Assembly (NCBI RefSeq): GCF_020382885.2 | Contig: NC_058504.1 | Location: 22,743,545 to 22,807,544, forward strand | Direction of reading: 5' to 3' | Origin: Scatophagus argus | Lineage: Eukaryota; Chordata; Actinopteri; Scatophagidae | DNA length: 64,000 nucleotides | Part shown: piece after piece, positions 47,101 through 55,637 of the stretch | How the letters are laid out: every line of letters starts with the position of its first letter | Numbering within the stretch: position 1 is the first letter of the stretch | The notes under the pieces: model-generated | What the model saw: the letters and a program-made list of their open reading frames with translations, nothing else | Told to the model about the DNA's origin: nothing | Databases searched by the model: none | Made by a program: the position numbers and the translations under genes

Positions 47101-48912
47101 CTGTTAACATAATACACTGATAATTCTGTTGGTGCTGTGAAATACAAACAGAACGTCACTAGGGATGCACCGATACCACATTTTTTCAATCCAATTACAA
47201 GTACAAGTACTTACATTCGAGTACTTGCCGATACCCATTACACTTCGTACATTTACTTGACAGGAACACCAGGCTAACACTGCTTGTCCAAATATCAGAG
47301 AAGCTGAGGGTCGAAATGTCTTGCAACAGGCTGTGGATGTGCCTCTTCACAAAGTCGTGCAGCTTTGGCAAGACTGTGTCAGTGTTGTGGTGTCGGCTAG
47401 GGATCTCATACCTCGGCTCCAGTACGCTGAGAAGACGTCTAAATCCCATATTATCAACAACCAACAACGGCTGGTTCTCCCTCTTCTCCAGAGATTGCTG
47501 CAAAGTTGGTTGTTGCTATTTGCTGCTATTAGCAAACTCTTTGAACTTTGGAGAGCATAATGTGCCGCCCGCTTTACTTTTGTCACCATCATCCACTTTG
47601 AAATACCTCCACACCCCCGACACTGCTCCTCCTTACTCTCAGTCAGCACCTGACCGCCCAACTGAATGTCATGCTGCCGTGAAGTGGTATCGGGTGCTGT
47701 GGTATCGGGACACTTTTATGAACAGGAGTACGAGTGCAGGAACAGGGCATCGGATATCCGATGCTGGTATTGGTATCAGTGCATTCCTACATGTCACTTT
47801 TCACCAGCATATGGTTGGTGGTTGGGTCAGTGAATGAGACCCCACTGAGCTGCAGAGATTCAGCTTTCACACTAAAACATTTAAGAGAGTTTTAGATTTG
47901 AAAAATTAAAGCGTCTGGTCTAGACCTGCTCAAAGTGTCATGAGATAACTTTTCTTGTGATTTCATGCTACACAAATAAATTGAACTGAAACTGAAATTG
48001 AATTAGAAAAGTTCTATGAAACTCAGTGATAAATGTCAAGTATTTTTTAAGTCATACCAGTACACACACATTCTGGTTAATAAAAAACATCTCAACCACC
48101 AGTCAGCTTGGCTGACTAAAAAGGTTAATTTCAGACATTGCATGAAAATAAACAACAGATTAATTGATTATGAAAGGTTGTAAATTCAATGACCAAATAG
48201 ATTATGGAAAATCTGGTAAACCTGTCTGTCTCCCTGTCCTCACCCATCTGTCTCACTACTCACATGTGAATGTAAAGTTGAGCAGCATTTCCTAAGGACG
48301 GACTCTGAACTTGAATCCCGGGGGGTGAGATTATAATCAGATTAATGATTGACAGAGACAGTGAGTAGTGGCTAAAGTCTCATTTGGAATTAATCTGATC
48401 AGAGGCTCTTGCTAGTAATAATGAAGAAATCTCATACTTTAACTTGTAGTATGTCACGAGTTTCTGCCACATTAGAACAGCCAGTGAATGTTGCTCCGCC
48501 ACCTGTTGTTCCACCATCAGTTACTGAGTAAAATGTAAACACGAGGAGAAACAGAGACAAGAAATCAAACACTCTTACCCAGCAGAGGTGATGTTTCAGG
48601 ACATTTCTCCAGCTTCTTGACTGGCGCTTCCGTTTTTTGCTCCGGCTTCGGTTCAGGAGGTTTCGCTTCCTGCTGCTGGACCCCAACAGATACCTCCTTC
48701 GCTTTGGTTTTAGAGGCGAACTCGGTGTTTCTGGCCTGGTTTGGTTGTGTGACAGCATTATGGGACTGCTGGTTCTGGACGAAGGCGAACCGGATGTCCA
48801 AAGACCGTACGTAGAAGACAACAGTGACGGAGATGTGGAGGAAACATAGTAACACCACCACTTTACAGGTCCGGTGGAGGAGGTTAAAGTTTACAGTGGA
48901 GTCCCCGGCCAT
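32316..48912 (-). CDS. b4galt1: Beta-1,4-galactosyltransferase 1
   Basis: Six coding exons on the minus strand: 48,912-48,579, 41,780-41,545, 37,354-37,167, 34,060-33,938, 32,946-32,842 and 32,445-32,316. They total 1,116 nt (371 aa), and internal exons of 236, 188, 123 and 105 nt match the mammalian B4GALT1 sizes I recall. The enzyme transfers galactose from UDP-Gal to terminal GlcNAc in the trans-Golgi. It is a type II membrane protein: short cytosolic tail, transmembrane segment at about 16-34 (VVVLLCFLHISVTVVFYV), a Lys/Glu/Pro-rich stem, then the catalytic domain. Visible residues include the metal-binding DVD (222-224), acceptor-site GWGGEDDD (283-290), the metal-ligand motif MIRH (314-317), and the paired cysteines in KDCEAR and YKCFSQ. 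RHLSVSMDKFGF and the KCRMIRH region favour B4GALT1 over B4GALT2. The start is the first ATG (MAGDST), equivalent to the short mammalian form. TTTATT at 31,117 and 31,268 are candidate 3' ends. Confidence 0.95.
33240..33577 (+). repeat. Retroelement 3' part with TTGAA tail, b4galt1 intron 4
   Basis: Contains degenerate internal repeats (GCTGGATCC... near 33,330, 33,380 and 33,430), a CTCTCC-rich stretch, and ends AAATAAAATTGAATTGAATT. This AAATAAA-(TTGAA)n end is shared with copies ending near 5,975 and 48,003. The family is unnamed; most likely a non-LTR retroelement or a SINE using its tail. Confidence 0.45.
34625..34947. mobile_element. Fold-back DNA element in b4galt1 intron 3
   Basis: Arms 34,625-34,694 and 34,878-34,947 are inverted copies of each other over about 70 bases: left TATAAAGACTGGAAAC and GGGAAACAGCT; right GTTTCAAGTCTTTA and AGCTGTTTCCC. 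CAGCACCT(A/C)CAAAGCT closes both arms. The 180-base middle is unique. It is non-autonomous and codes for nothing. I recognise it as a very common teleost fold-back repeat. Confidence 0.75.
36395..36870 (+). mobile_element. 5'-truncated LINE 3' end, b4galt1 intron 3
   Basis: A short frame (36,395-36,583) encodes the tail of a non-LTR retrotransposon ORF2 (HRKSFLPVVIKLFNSSP). It is followed by a 3' UTR ending GGATCAATAAAG and a decayed (TTATC)n tail. It aligns by pattern with the fragment at 24,655. Inserted antisense to b4galt1; the rest of the element is missing. Confidence 0.7.
39321..40510. mobile_element. Harbinger/PIF-like DNA element, b4galt1 intron 2
   Basis: Ends are inverted: left GGGGCCCTGTTTCAAGAAGG (39,321) and right TTTCTGAAACAGGCCCC (to 40,510); the similarity runs inward through AACTCCGAGTTAA versus TTAACCCAGAGTTT. 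This end sequence is known to me from teleost PIF/Harbinger MITEs. A clear 3-bp target duplication is not visible. A SINE-like repeat (39,717-40,045) is nested inside, so net length without it is about 0.86 kb. No transposase is encoded. Confidence 0.6.
39717..40045 (+). mobile_element. tRNA-like SINE nested in the Harbinger-like element
   Basis: It begins GGTGGTGCAGCGGTTAGCAC, an A-box-like head, continues with TCTGGCCTCACAGCAAGATC and GGGTTTTCTCCAGGTACTC, and ends GATAAGCGGTATAGAAAATG, the usual plan of a very common teleost repeat. The B-box is decayed. It split the older DNA element, giving an order of insertion. Confidence 0.7.
40933..41146. repeat. 97-bp tandem duplication carrying (CA)n, b4galt1 intron 2
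   Basis: TCATGTCCGTGTTCTGAGTG begins at 40,933 and 41,030. Each unit continues ATAAAGATGCGG(A/G)TGTCAGTA, then a (CA)n run, then the palindrome GAGCAAATGCTC and TCATGCC. The second unit is longer only because its (CA)n run expanded. Confidence 0.9.
41781..44786. other. b4galt1 intron 1, 3' part
   Basis: Unique AT-rich intron sequence with a short GGTGGTGGTGGGG run near 42,716. No exons or recognised repeats. Confidence 0.5.
44787..46420 (+). mobile_element. hAT transposon with GTF2IRD2-like transposase, b4galt1 intron 1
   Basis: Inverted ends CAGGGGTCTCAAACTC and GAGTTTGAGACTCCTG bound a 1,634-base element. The 8-bp flanks GTGTTGAC (44,779-44,786) and GTTTTGAC (46,421-46,428) match at 7 of 8, as expected for a hAT target-site duplication. 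It lies antisense to b4galt1 and carries the broken transposase listed separately. A one-base mismatch in the TSD and a frameshift show it is an old insertion. Confidence 0.85.
45125..46275 (+). pseudogene. Broken hAT transposase (GTF2IRD2/ZBED-like)
   Basis: Two overlapping frames, 45,012-45,926 and 45,811-46,272, hold pieces of one protein. The order is a BED-finger remnant (VHKEHNIIRYYSTRHAEE), a jump over the N-terminal RNase-H part, then the catalytic-fold section (YFTEVDWLSRGNFLKRFF, SDPKWLTDFLVDITQEL, LQGQGQLVSAAYDNVRAFS). The C-terminal dimerisation region (FGSTYLCEKLFSTMNFNKSK...LTDEHLQAI) follows in another frame after a frameshift near 45,900. This is the hAT lineage that gave GTF2IRD2 its C-terminal domain. 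The gap, the frameshift and the lack of a clear start make it a pseudogene rather than a host gene. Confidence 0.8.
47160..47789 (-). mobile_element. Second hAT element (Ac-like ends), b4galt1 intron 1
   Basis: Inverted ends TAGGGATGCACCGATACCA and TGGTATCAGTGCATTCCTA match at 17 of 19. Flanking octamers AACGTCAC (47,152-47,159) and CATGTCAC (47,790-47,797) match at 6 of 8. Only 630 bases remain, so it is internally deleted. 'TAGGGATGCACCGAT' is a common teleost hAT-Ac end. Confidence 0.8.
47195..47503 (-). pseudogene. hAT transposase fragment (N-terminal part)
   Basis: The minus-strand frame reads VVDNMGFRRLLSVLEPRYEI, then PSRHHNTDTVLPKL and LSFSDIWTSS, the 'pfs.ved.gF..l...l.p.Y..PSR' and 'l.tD.WTS' region of ZBED1-like hAT transposases. 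The DDE core and C-terminus are gone. Confidence 0.7.
47895..48003 (+). repeat. LINE/SINE 3' tail, b4galt1 intron 1
   Basis: GGTCTAGACCTGCTC...AGTGTCATGAGATAAC...ACAAATAAATTGAACTGAAA is a copy of the tail at 5,830-5,975 (GGTCTAGACCTGCTCTAATT...AATAAAGTGAACTGAACTGA). Typical of teleost L2-type retroelement ends. Confidence 0.65.
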
Positions 48913-49510
48913 CCTGACTGGTTCGCACACTGGACAAAATGTGTATAAGCCAACTGGTGTGGTGGAAACCACGAGGAGAGCTATTACAAAGCGGAACTTC
49001 ACACTGTTTCCCCAGGGTGCTTGCTCCTCATTTAACTAACTGTTAGCTGCGACTTTCGGGCTCCATTTTTGTTGAATTTTCCGCGAAAGTTTCGAGGTTT
49101 TGGACACCGAAAATATCCCCAAAAGAAGCCGAATAACGAAACAAAGTCAAGTTAAAAGTTTCAACTCTGTCGCGATCCGGTAACAGTTGGCTAAATTAGC
49201 TTTCCGTTCGTTCACTTTTACAGTGACGTTTACAGTGAACGCTAACTGCTACCGTTAGCAGTTCAACGTCTCCTTTAATGTGTTCCTTTAAAAACAGCTG
49301 GTTAAAAATTAAAAGTGTCCCCGCAATTCACGAAATTGTTTTTAAAAAAATCAAAACTAAGACATAACAAGTATTGACAAAAGCTGCTGGTTTCGAGTAG
49401 AAACTGTTAGAAGTGAGGGAGAAACTCGACAAACATTCCTCGTCAGACTCTCGCTGCTTCAGTCATCGCGGAGGACGCCAAATGTCAAACTCACGAAATG
49501 TTCTGTTACA

Positions 49511-49555
49511 CTTCCGGTGTTGATTTCAGAATAAAATCGACAATTTACCGGAAAG
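49511..49555. promoter_or_regulatory. b4galt1: Paired ETS-type sites at the b4galt1 promoter
   Basis: CTTCCGG (49,511-49,517) and CCGGAAAG (49,548-49,555) are inverted ETS cores about 30 bases apart, 600 bases upstream of the b4galt1 ATG in CpG-containing sequence without a TATA box. This is a typical housekeeping promoter layout. The start site itself is inferred. Confidence 0.4.
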
Positions 49556-52172
49556 TAGGGCGCGCCACCATGATAATTATAGACGTTTACAGTGTTAAAT
49601 TATAACTCATTAATTAACTCACAAGATGTAAAAACAACAAAAAAAACACTTATTATTATTAAGTCAGTTTGCATTAAAATGATTCATTGGTAGATTGGTA
49701 GTTTATAAGAAAGGAAACTTTGAAAAAACAAACTCGAACAATTAGGCTGTATGAATGGCTGTATGAATCAGCTGTATTCCAAATATCTACAAAAAACAAA
49801 GCAAATAAGACTCAAAATATGCTTAAAACTACCGATATTAGTGAGTTGAATTACATGCATATTTTGTTGCTGATATTATTATTATTGTAATTTAATGCAC
49901 CATGAGATAAAATATAATAAATAAAGAAAAACTGAAACACAAAATGTATCCAGACTAAGCACACATATAAAAGTGGCTTCCAGTTTAACTAAAGACGTTC
50001 TGCTGTTGTGCTTATGGATTTTATATTTACTCCGTCCTGCCATTGTAGAAGCAGCTTGAACGCTCCATGTAGGGGTGTGGCTTCTTATGACAACTCGACA
50101 GTATGTCAACATTCGATAATCTTAATGGCACATGCAAGTTTATTTATGAATCAGTGATTGATGTTTATGAATCACTTATTGTTTGGTCTGTTTTGATTCA
50201 GGTCAGAACAGCTTCTGATTCAGAATCCTCTTTCAAAACTGATCCAACAAAGTGATTAATGAAAAGAAAATATGAATCTACTTATCTTGTTTTTGAGAAA
50301 ATCTAAACCTGTTAAACACTTCCTAGCACCGACCATCAGTCATTATATGACTATATAGACCTAAATATGTTGAATTTATTAATTGGTTGTGACCAGACAA
50401 GCAATGATGAAAGTGAAGCAAAAACACCACCATGTGGTACAAAGATGTAAATATAACCAACACCTAACTTGTTAAACTTTATTATGTCTTTGTTGTTTAA
50501 TTTTTTCTTGTTAGTTTTTCTCTTATTGTTTTCTGTTCTTGTTATTTCTTTCTGCTATTTTGTTTTGTTTTTGCTTGTCACATTTTCAGTGTACAAATTT
50601 GTTCTTGACCTTGAGTTTGTGACAAATAAAATGTCTAAGATCAACGTCCACTTGCCAGTATTTTCTTCAGAGCTTTCAGCCAAATTTCAAGTTCTTGCTC
50701 AGCTGTTGTCACTGAGACATTTGTCATCTATACTTAAAAAGAAGACCCGAGGGTGTGGTGAAAGCTCTCTATATACAGGTTTATAGTACTTACACAGTGT
50801 TCATTTAGTTCTGTGGACACACATGGAGGATAAGTTGAACCTAAATTAAAAGTAAAGGATAAAACGGCACAGAAACTCTAAACATTATTCAAAGAATCTG
50901 ATTCAGTTTGAAATGTGGGTTAAATTATCCTGGAAAGTAACAGTTGTACAGAGGATTATATTGATGCATAAACTGTGTTCATTGTATTCACCTTTTCTGT
51001 GAGCTCCATACATGTCGGTTTTAATCATGTGGCCAAGATAGTTTTATAATGTCAGTATTTTAAACATAGAGAATGTTCACAGTAGCTCTTATTTCATATC
51101 TGGTTAGTTCCTCGAACCGATGTCATCAGAAAAAGACAAGGCTTCACACCTTTTCCTTCATCTCTCATCAAGTGTTCATTTGATCCAAGGCTAATGAGCT
51201 GAGGGTTTGAACTGAAAAGTTAGAGCTAACTGAAATGTGGGGAAAGCATCCCTGATCAGTGCATTTTTTTCCCCAGCCTGCTTCAGGGTTCTGCAGCAGA
51301 CCCTGAACTCTGACCATGGAGGAAAGAAAGGAACATTTTTCAGTGGGAGACAGTGGAGTAGCAGAAAAAAAAGATACGAACAGAACCAAACATTGTAGTT
51401 TGTATGCTGCTTCAACAACATTTGGAAGGAGACATACTACACAAATTCATAAAAACTGATATACTGGAGGACTGTAAGAATCACCTCATTAACAATAGGT
51501 TTTATGAAAACAGGATTTTTCTTTAATAAATATTCAGAGTTTCTTAAGGTTGCACTGCTAGATAAAATTATGAACAGAATGTACTGTTGACAGTGACTAC
51601 AGAGAAAATGATTACAGCTTTTTCTGCTGCTTGCTCTATTTGTGAAAAGGTCATTGTAATCATAGGTGGTGCTGTCCTTTAGAAACTTGAAACAACTACA
51701 ATAAATATTATATCTCAGCTTTTTCATTTTTTTTAAAAAATAAAACAACAAGGAGAGCAGGCTCATTCTGGAGCTAAGAATTTCACACTTGGAAATAGAA
51801 ATGCTATGGCAATCACAACGGACAAAAATCACGTCTCTCATAGTTTATGATTTGTTTCTTCGTGTTAGAAATCCTGTCAGTAATTGTGTTTACCCTTGTG
51901 CCCCAGCTTCATTCCTCAGAGGCCTGCCTGGAAAAAAGCACAAAATTGTCCTCTGAAATGTAGAGGAGTAAAAGTATAAATGGCGTGAAAAGACTCGAAT
52001 TTGTAATGAAAATGTGCCACTATACACAGACCTACTATAAATATAATTCTGAATATGATAAATACACACAATTTAAGGACTGTTTTCTACACTGATTAAA
52101 CATTTTAATATCTTGATTTATTGAATTTACTCCTCCTTGAGTTTCAAAAACTTACAGTTCCAGCTCGGGGGG
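49556..52172. other. Intergenic between the divergent b4galt1 and rest promoters
   Basis: AT-rich, no supported exon or recognised repeat. b4galt1 and rest are divergent, about 2.6 kb apart at their presumed promoters. Confidence 0.5.
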
Positions 52173-52188
52173 TGACGTGATGACGTCA
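52173..52188. promoter_or_regulatory. rest: CRE/ATF double site at the rest promoter
   Basis: TGACGTGA (52,173) directly abuts a perfect TGACGTCA (52,181-52,188). The flanks make a GGTGACG/CGTCACC inverted repeat, in a CpG-containing stretch about 140 bases upstream of a strong 5' splice donor (AAGAGTCG|GTGAGT, exon end 52,328) that fits a non-coding first rest exon. Confidence 0.5.
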
Positions 52189-52239
52189 CCCGTCGTACGT
52201 AACTGGCTGTGGAGGAATGTGCGGAAACTTCTGCTGCAC

Positions 52240-52328
52240 TTTTCTTTCTGCGCTGCTCGTCGAAGAAAAAAGTCACAACGCTGGAAAAAGTGAAGGAAAC
52301 TTGAGTAAAGTTTGGCACTAAAGAGTCG
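52240..52328 (+). other. rest: Putative non-coding first exon of rest
   Basis: CpG-containing sequence ends in a good donor at 52,328. The matching acceptor (TCTCTGCAG|CTTCTC) starts the ATG exon at 53,753, 37 bases before the start codon. The 5' edge of this exon is a guess. Confidence 0.4.
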
Positions 52329-53226
52329 GTGAGTTTCAGTGCTGTTTGGCATAAAATGTCGGTCAGTACAGTGAAGCTGCTGACTAGTTGTTAGTCAGGG
52401 CAGAGCAGCTGGGAAGTTGTTGGCAGTTTGGAGGAAAATGGAGGCTGTGAGTTGGTGAAGAAGGCGCTGTCCGGGGCTGATCAGGACCATGGCTAACACT
52501 CCGACACTATCAACAAACTTGAAACACATCGACCCAGCACGTTACTTTTACTTCATTGTTAAAAACTGCACAAAAATCATATATTTTATAGCAACTTAAA
52601 ACACGTAAATCAAAACGCCACTGTTTGATTCGAACTGCGCTTCCGCAAACCAAGTTTTCTGAAACACTGACAGAAGCTGAAAAGCACAACCACGATTTTA
52701 TATCCTACTACGCTGAAAGTGAACAGAACGCACAGCAGAAATGTCTGGCTTTATTTTAAAACTTACATCAGTAGATATCGCAGTAACAGATCGGATTGTT
52801 TTAGAAATGTGTTGATGTTTTAATCCCCAGAAAGACGTGAAGCGCTTTTAAGATTGAGATAATCACAGAGTAGTAACACCTCTCGACGCTAAAGTGGATT
52901 TAATTTTACTCCATCAGAGATAAAAAAAAAAAAAAACGTTAGCTCGTAGTAATATTCCAAACTTTTATTTCAAGTTTAACTATTCTTAAGATTTAATCGG
53001 TAAGATGTTGTAAACTCTTTGATTTGAGTTTTTTGTTACGTTGTACGAAAAAGGTCCTGTTACTTCCCTTTTGCATCTTCTAACATTTGGCAATCAAACT
53101 AAGGCGAAGTTTGGATTTTTTTTCACCGCAAAACGATGAGATTCAAAGTCTTAGAACTGCCTTTTCGTTGTACTTAGTTAAAGTTGGTGTTTTACAGAGG
53201 AAGTCCTGAACGTGTTTTTCCCCCAC

Positions 53227-53253
53227 GGCGCTGTCGACTAAGTTGTGGTGCTG
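53227..53253 (-). promoter_or_regulatory. rest: Split RE1/NRSE silencer site in rest intron 1
   Basis: On the minus strand CAGCACCAC and GACAGCGCC, the two halves of the REST-binding consensus, each match at 9 of 9 positions in the correct order and orientation. They are separated by 9 bases instead of 1, an extra 8. That is about 19 bases centre to centre, within the expanded class of RE1 sites described in genome-wide REST binding work. Position: 500 bases upstream of the ATG exon. Confidence 0.6.
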
Positions 53254-53789
53254 TTTCAAAATGGCCGACAGACACATTTTCATTCTGCTGAGAGATTCCA
53301 CAACACGGTGTGCTACATATAATTCATCTCTGAACAGTTGACCAGAGAGGTTTAAAACATATGGATATATATATATAGATTGCAGTTGTATAGTAAACAG
53401 AAGTGCAGTTAGTAATAAATGCCAATGTGAGCACAAAATACTGAGGGATAGGCCCTGATTCAGGTGTTTGGGCACCTGGAGGTCCCTTTCATTTCAGTTT
53501 GCAATGTAACTTTTGCTGCACAATTACATCAAGCACATCTATGTCTTTGATGTTCAGTTGGGCCACAAATTTTTACACTAATGCGTTATTATCTGAATTT
53601 TTTAACACTGTTTTAATATTAGACTGGTGTATCGTTAAAAAAGTATAATTGCGCACAACCATTTTCACAAAAGTAAAAACTACACAAATGTGTTTGCATG
53701 CTGTGTCACTCCAGCCGTGTGCACGATAATGAATACTGTGGTGTCTCTGCAGCTTCTCGTCCTTGTGGAGGTGAAAAGCTGAACTCAGC

Positions 53790-55600
53790 ATGGCTGATGA
53801 GACAGTGTTTTCGGTGGAGATGTTTCCTGTCGGTGTGCCTCTAACGGAGGAAAGCCAGAGTCTCAGTGACATGCCTGGGAACTCACTGCCCGCCCCTCAG
53901 CTGGTGATGCTGGCCAACGTGGCAGCGGTGACGGCGGCTGAAGGTGGTGGTGGCGATGGCAGTGCGGCAGACGAGAAGGAGATGATGGAGCTGAAGACGG
54001 TGGGATGCAGCTACTCGGACAGCGACGACGAGAGCATCATCAGGTCTCCCAATGTTGCTGCATTGTATTTTAAGTAAAAAGGTCATTGTGCTATTTGAAC
54101 AGGTGGTACAGTCACACAGGTGTGGTCTGTTCGGTGTGACGTGGAAAGAAATAGTTTTCTAGTCTAGCCAGAAAAGTAATGTAATAACTCTGAAATAAGT
54201 GACCAAATCTTAAATCAGTTTGTCCAGCAGATACATATCATCAATCACATTAAATTAGGTTACAGTTGTTTGACATAGCATGTTTGATTCACTTTGTCTT
54301 CAGTGATTTAAACATAATGGCTGTCTTTCCTGTGTGTTAACTCACCTGTGTGTCTGATCAGGTACAGCTACGACAACCAGAACCACAGAGAGTTCTGTAT
54401 CATTGAGTACCCTGAGTCTCCGGGCCCGGGCTTCAACGCTGTGGTTGTAGGAAATGGCGAGGAGGAGCGAGAGGAGACCGATGGGGACAAAGCTGAAGAT
54501 TTGTCTCGGAGTAGTCAGCCCCACTCCTCTGCCAGCACAAAAACACCTGAGAAGGATACAAAACACAAAGACACTGCCGCCACTGCTCCCGCCGCCACTG
54601 CCACCACCACCACCGAGGCCACCACCAAGAAGAAGAAACCTTTCCACTGTAAACCATGTCACTTTCAGGCTCAGAATGAGCAGGAGTTTGTCGAACATCT
54701 CAGCACTCACGGCATTAGCAAGATGATGGTGGTGAATCGGGTGGAAGGCAGGAGCAGGACCAAGGGCAGGGAGGGGGAAACAGCAGAGTCCCAGGTACCG
54801 GCAGGTGGGGATGTGGAGAACAGCGGGGAGGCCGCAGTGACAGCAGGTGATATCAAAGGACTCATCAGGTGTGAGCGATGCGGCTACAACACCAACAGAT
54901 ACGACCATTACATCGCCCATCTGAAACATCACAGCAAGGAGGGCGACGACCACAGGTACTACAGGATCACCACAGAAACACACCAACAAAAGAAGGGATG
55001 TAGACTGTCAGCAAATACGCAAAGCGGCATTCAAATGACTTCTTCTTTCTTTTTTTTCAACAAATGAGGAAGGAGATGTGTTTGTTGGAGCTCAGTGAGA
55101 CACACAGTGAGCTTTAGCAAGAAGCTTTGCTGACAACAGCTGATATATTGACATTTAAAATGATTGGTCACAGGGGCGACAACACACCCCTGGGGTTAAT
55201 GTGAATGGTGTGATGAGTTAATGTGATGTTCAGATAAAAGACAGTGTTAGCCACATCCAAATGAGTTACAAACATTTAACACAAAAATGTTGGGAAAATA
55301 TATATATAATTATTTTTTTTTATTATTATTTTTTTATATGCATCTGGATCCTGTGAATGTTCAGCATGTGATTTGCAAAATATAATCGATAATTTAATAT
55401 GTGTGCATGTGTGTGTGCTGTTGTGTGTCTGCAGGGTGTTTAAGTGCACTCTGTGTCCATACACCACCGTCAGTCAGTACCACTGGAGGAAACACCTGAG
55501 GAATCACTTTCCCAGCAAACTGCACACCTGCAGTCAGTGCTCCTACTTCTCTGACCGCAAGAGCAACTACATCCAACACATCAGGACACACACAGGTAGG

Positions 55601-55637
<37 letters not shown>

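Noticed and set aside
48913-49002. N-terminal extension of b4galt1, as in the mammalian long form
   Set aside because: The upstream frame is open for 30 codons, but its first codon is GTG and I see no in-frame ATG, so the MAGDST start at 48,912 is kept.
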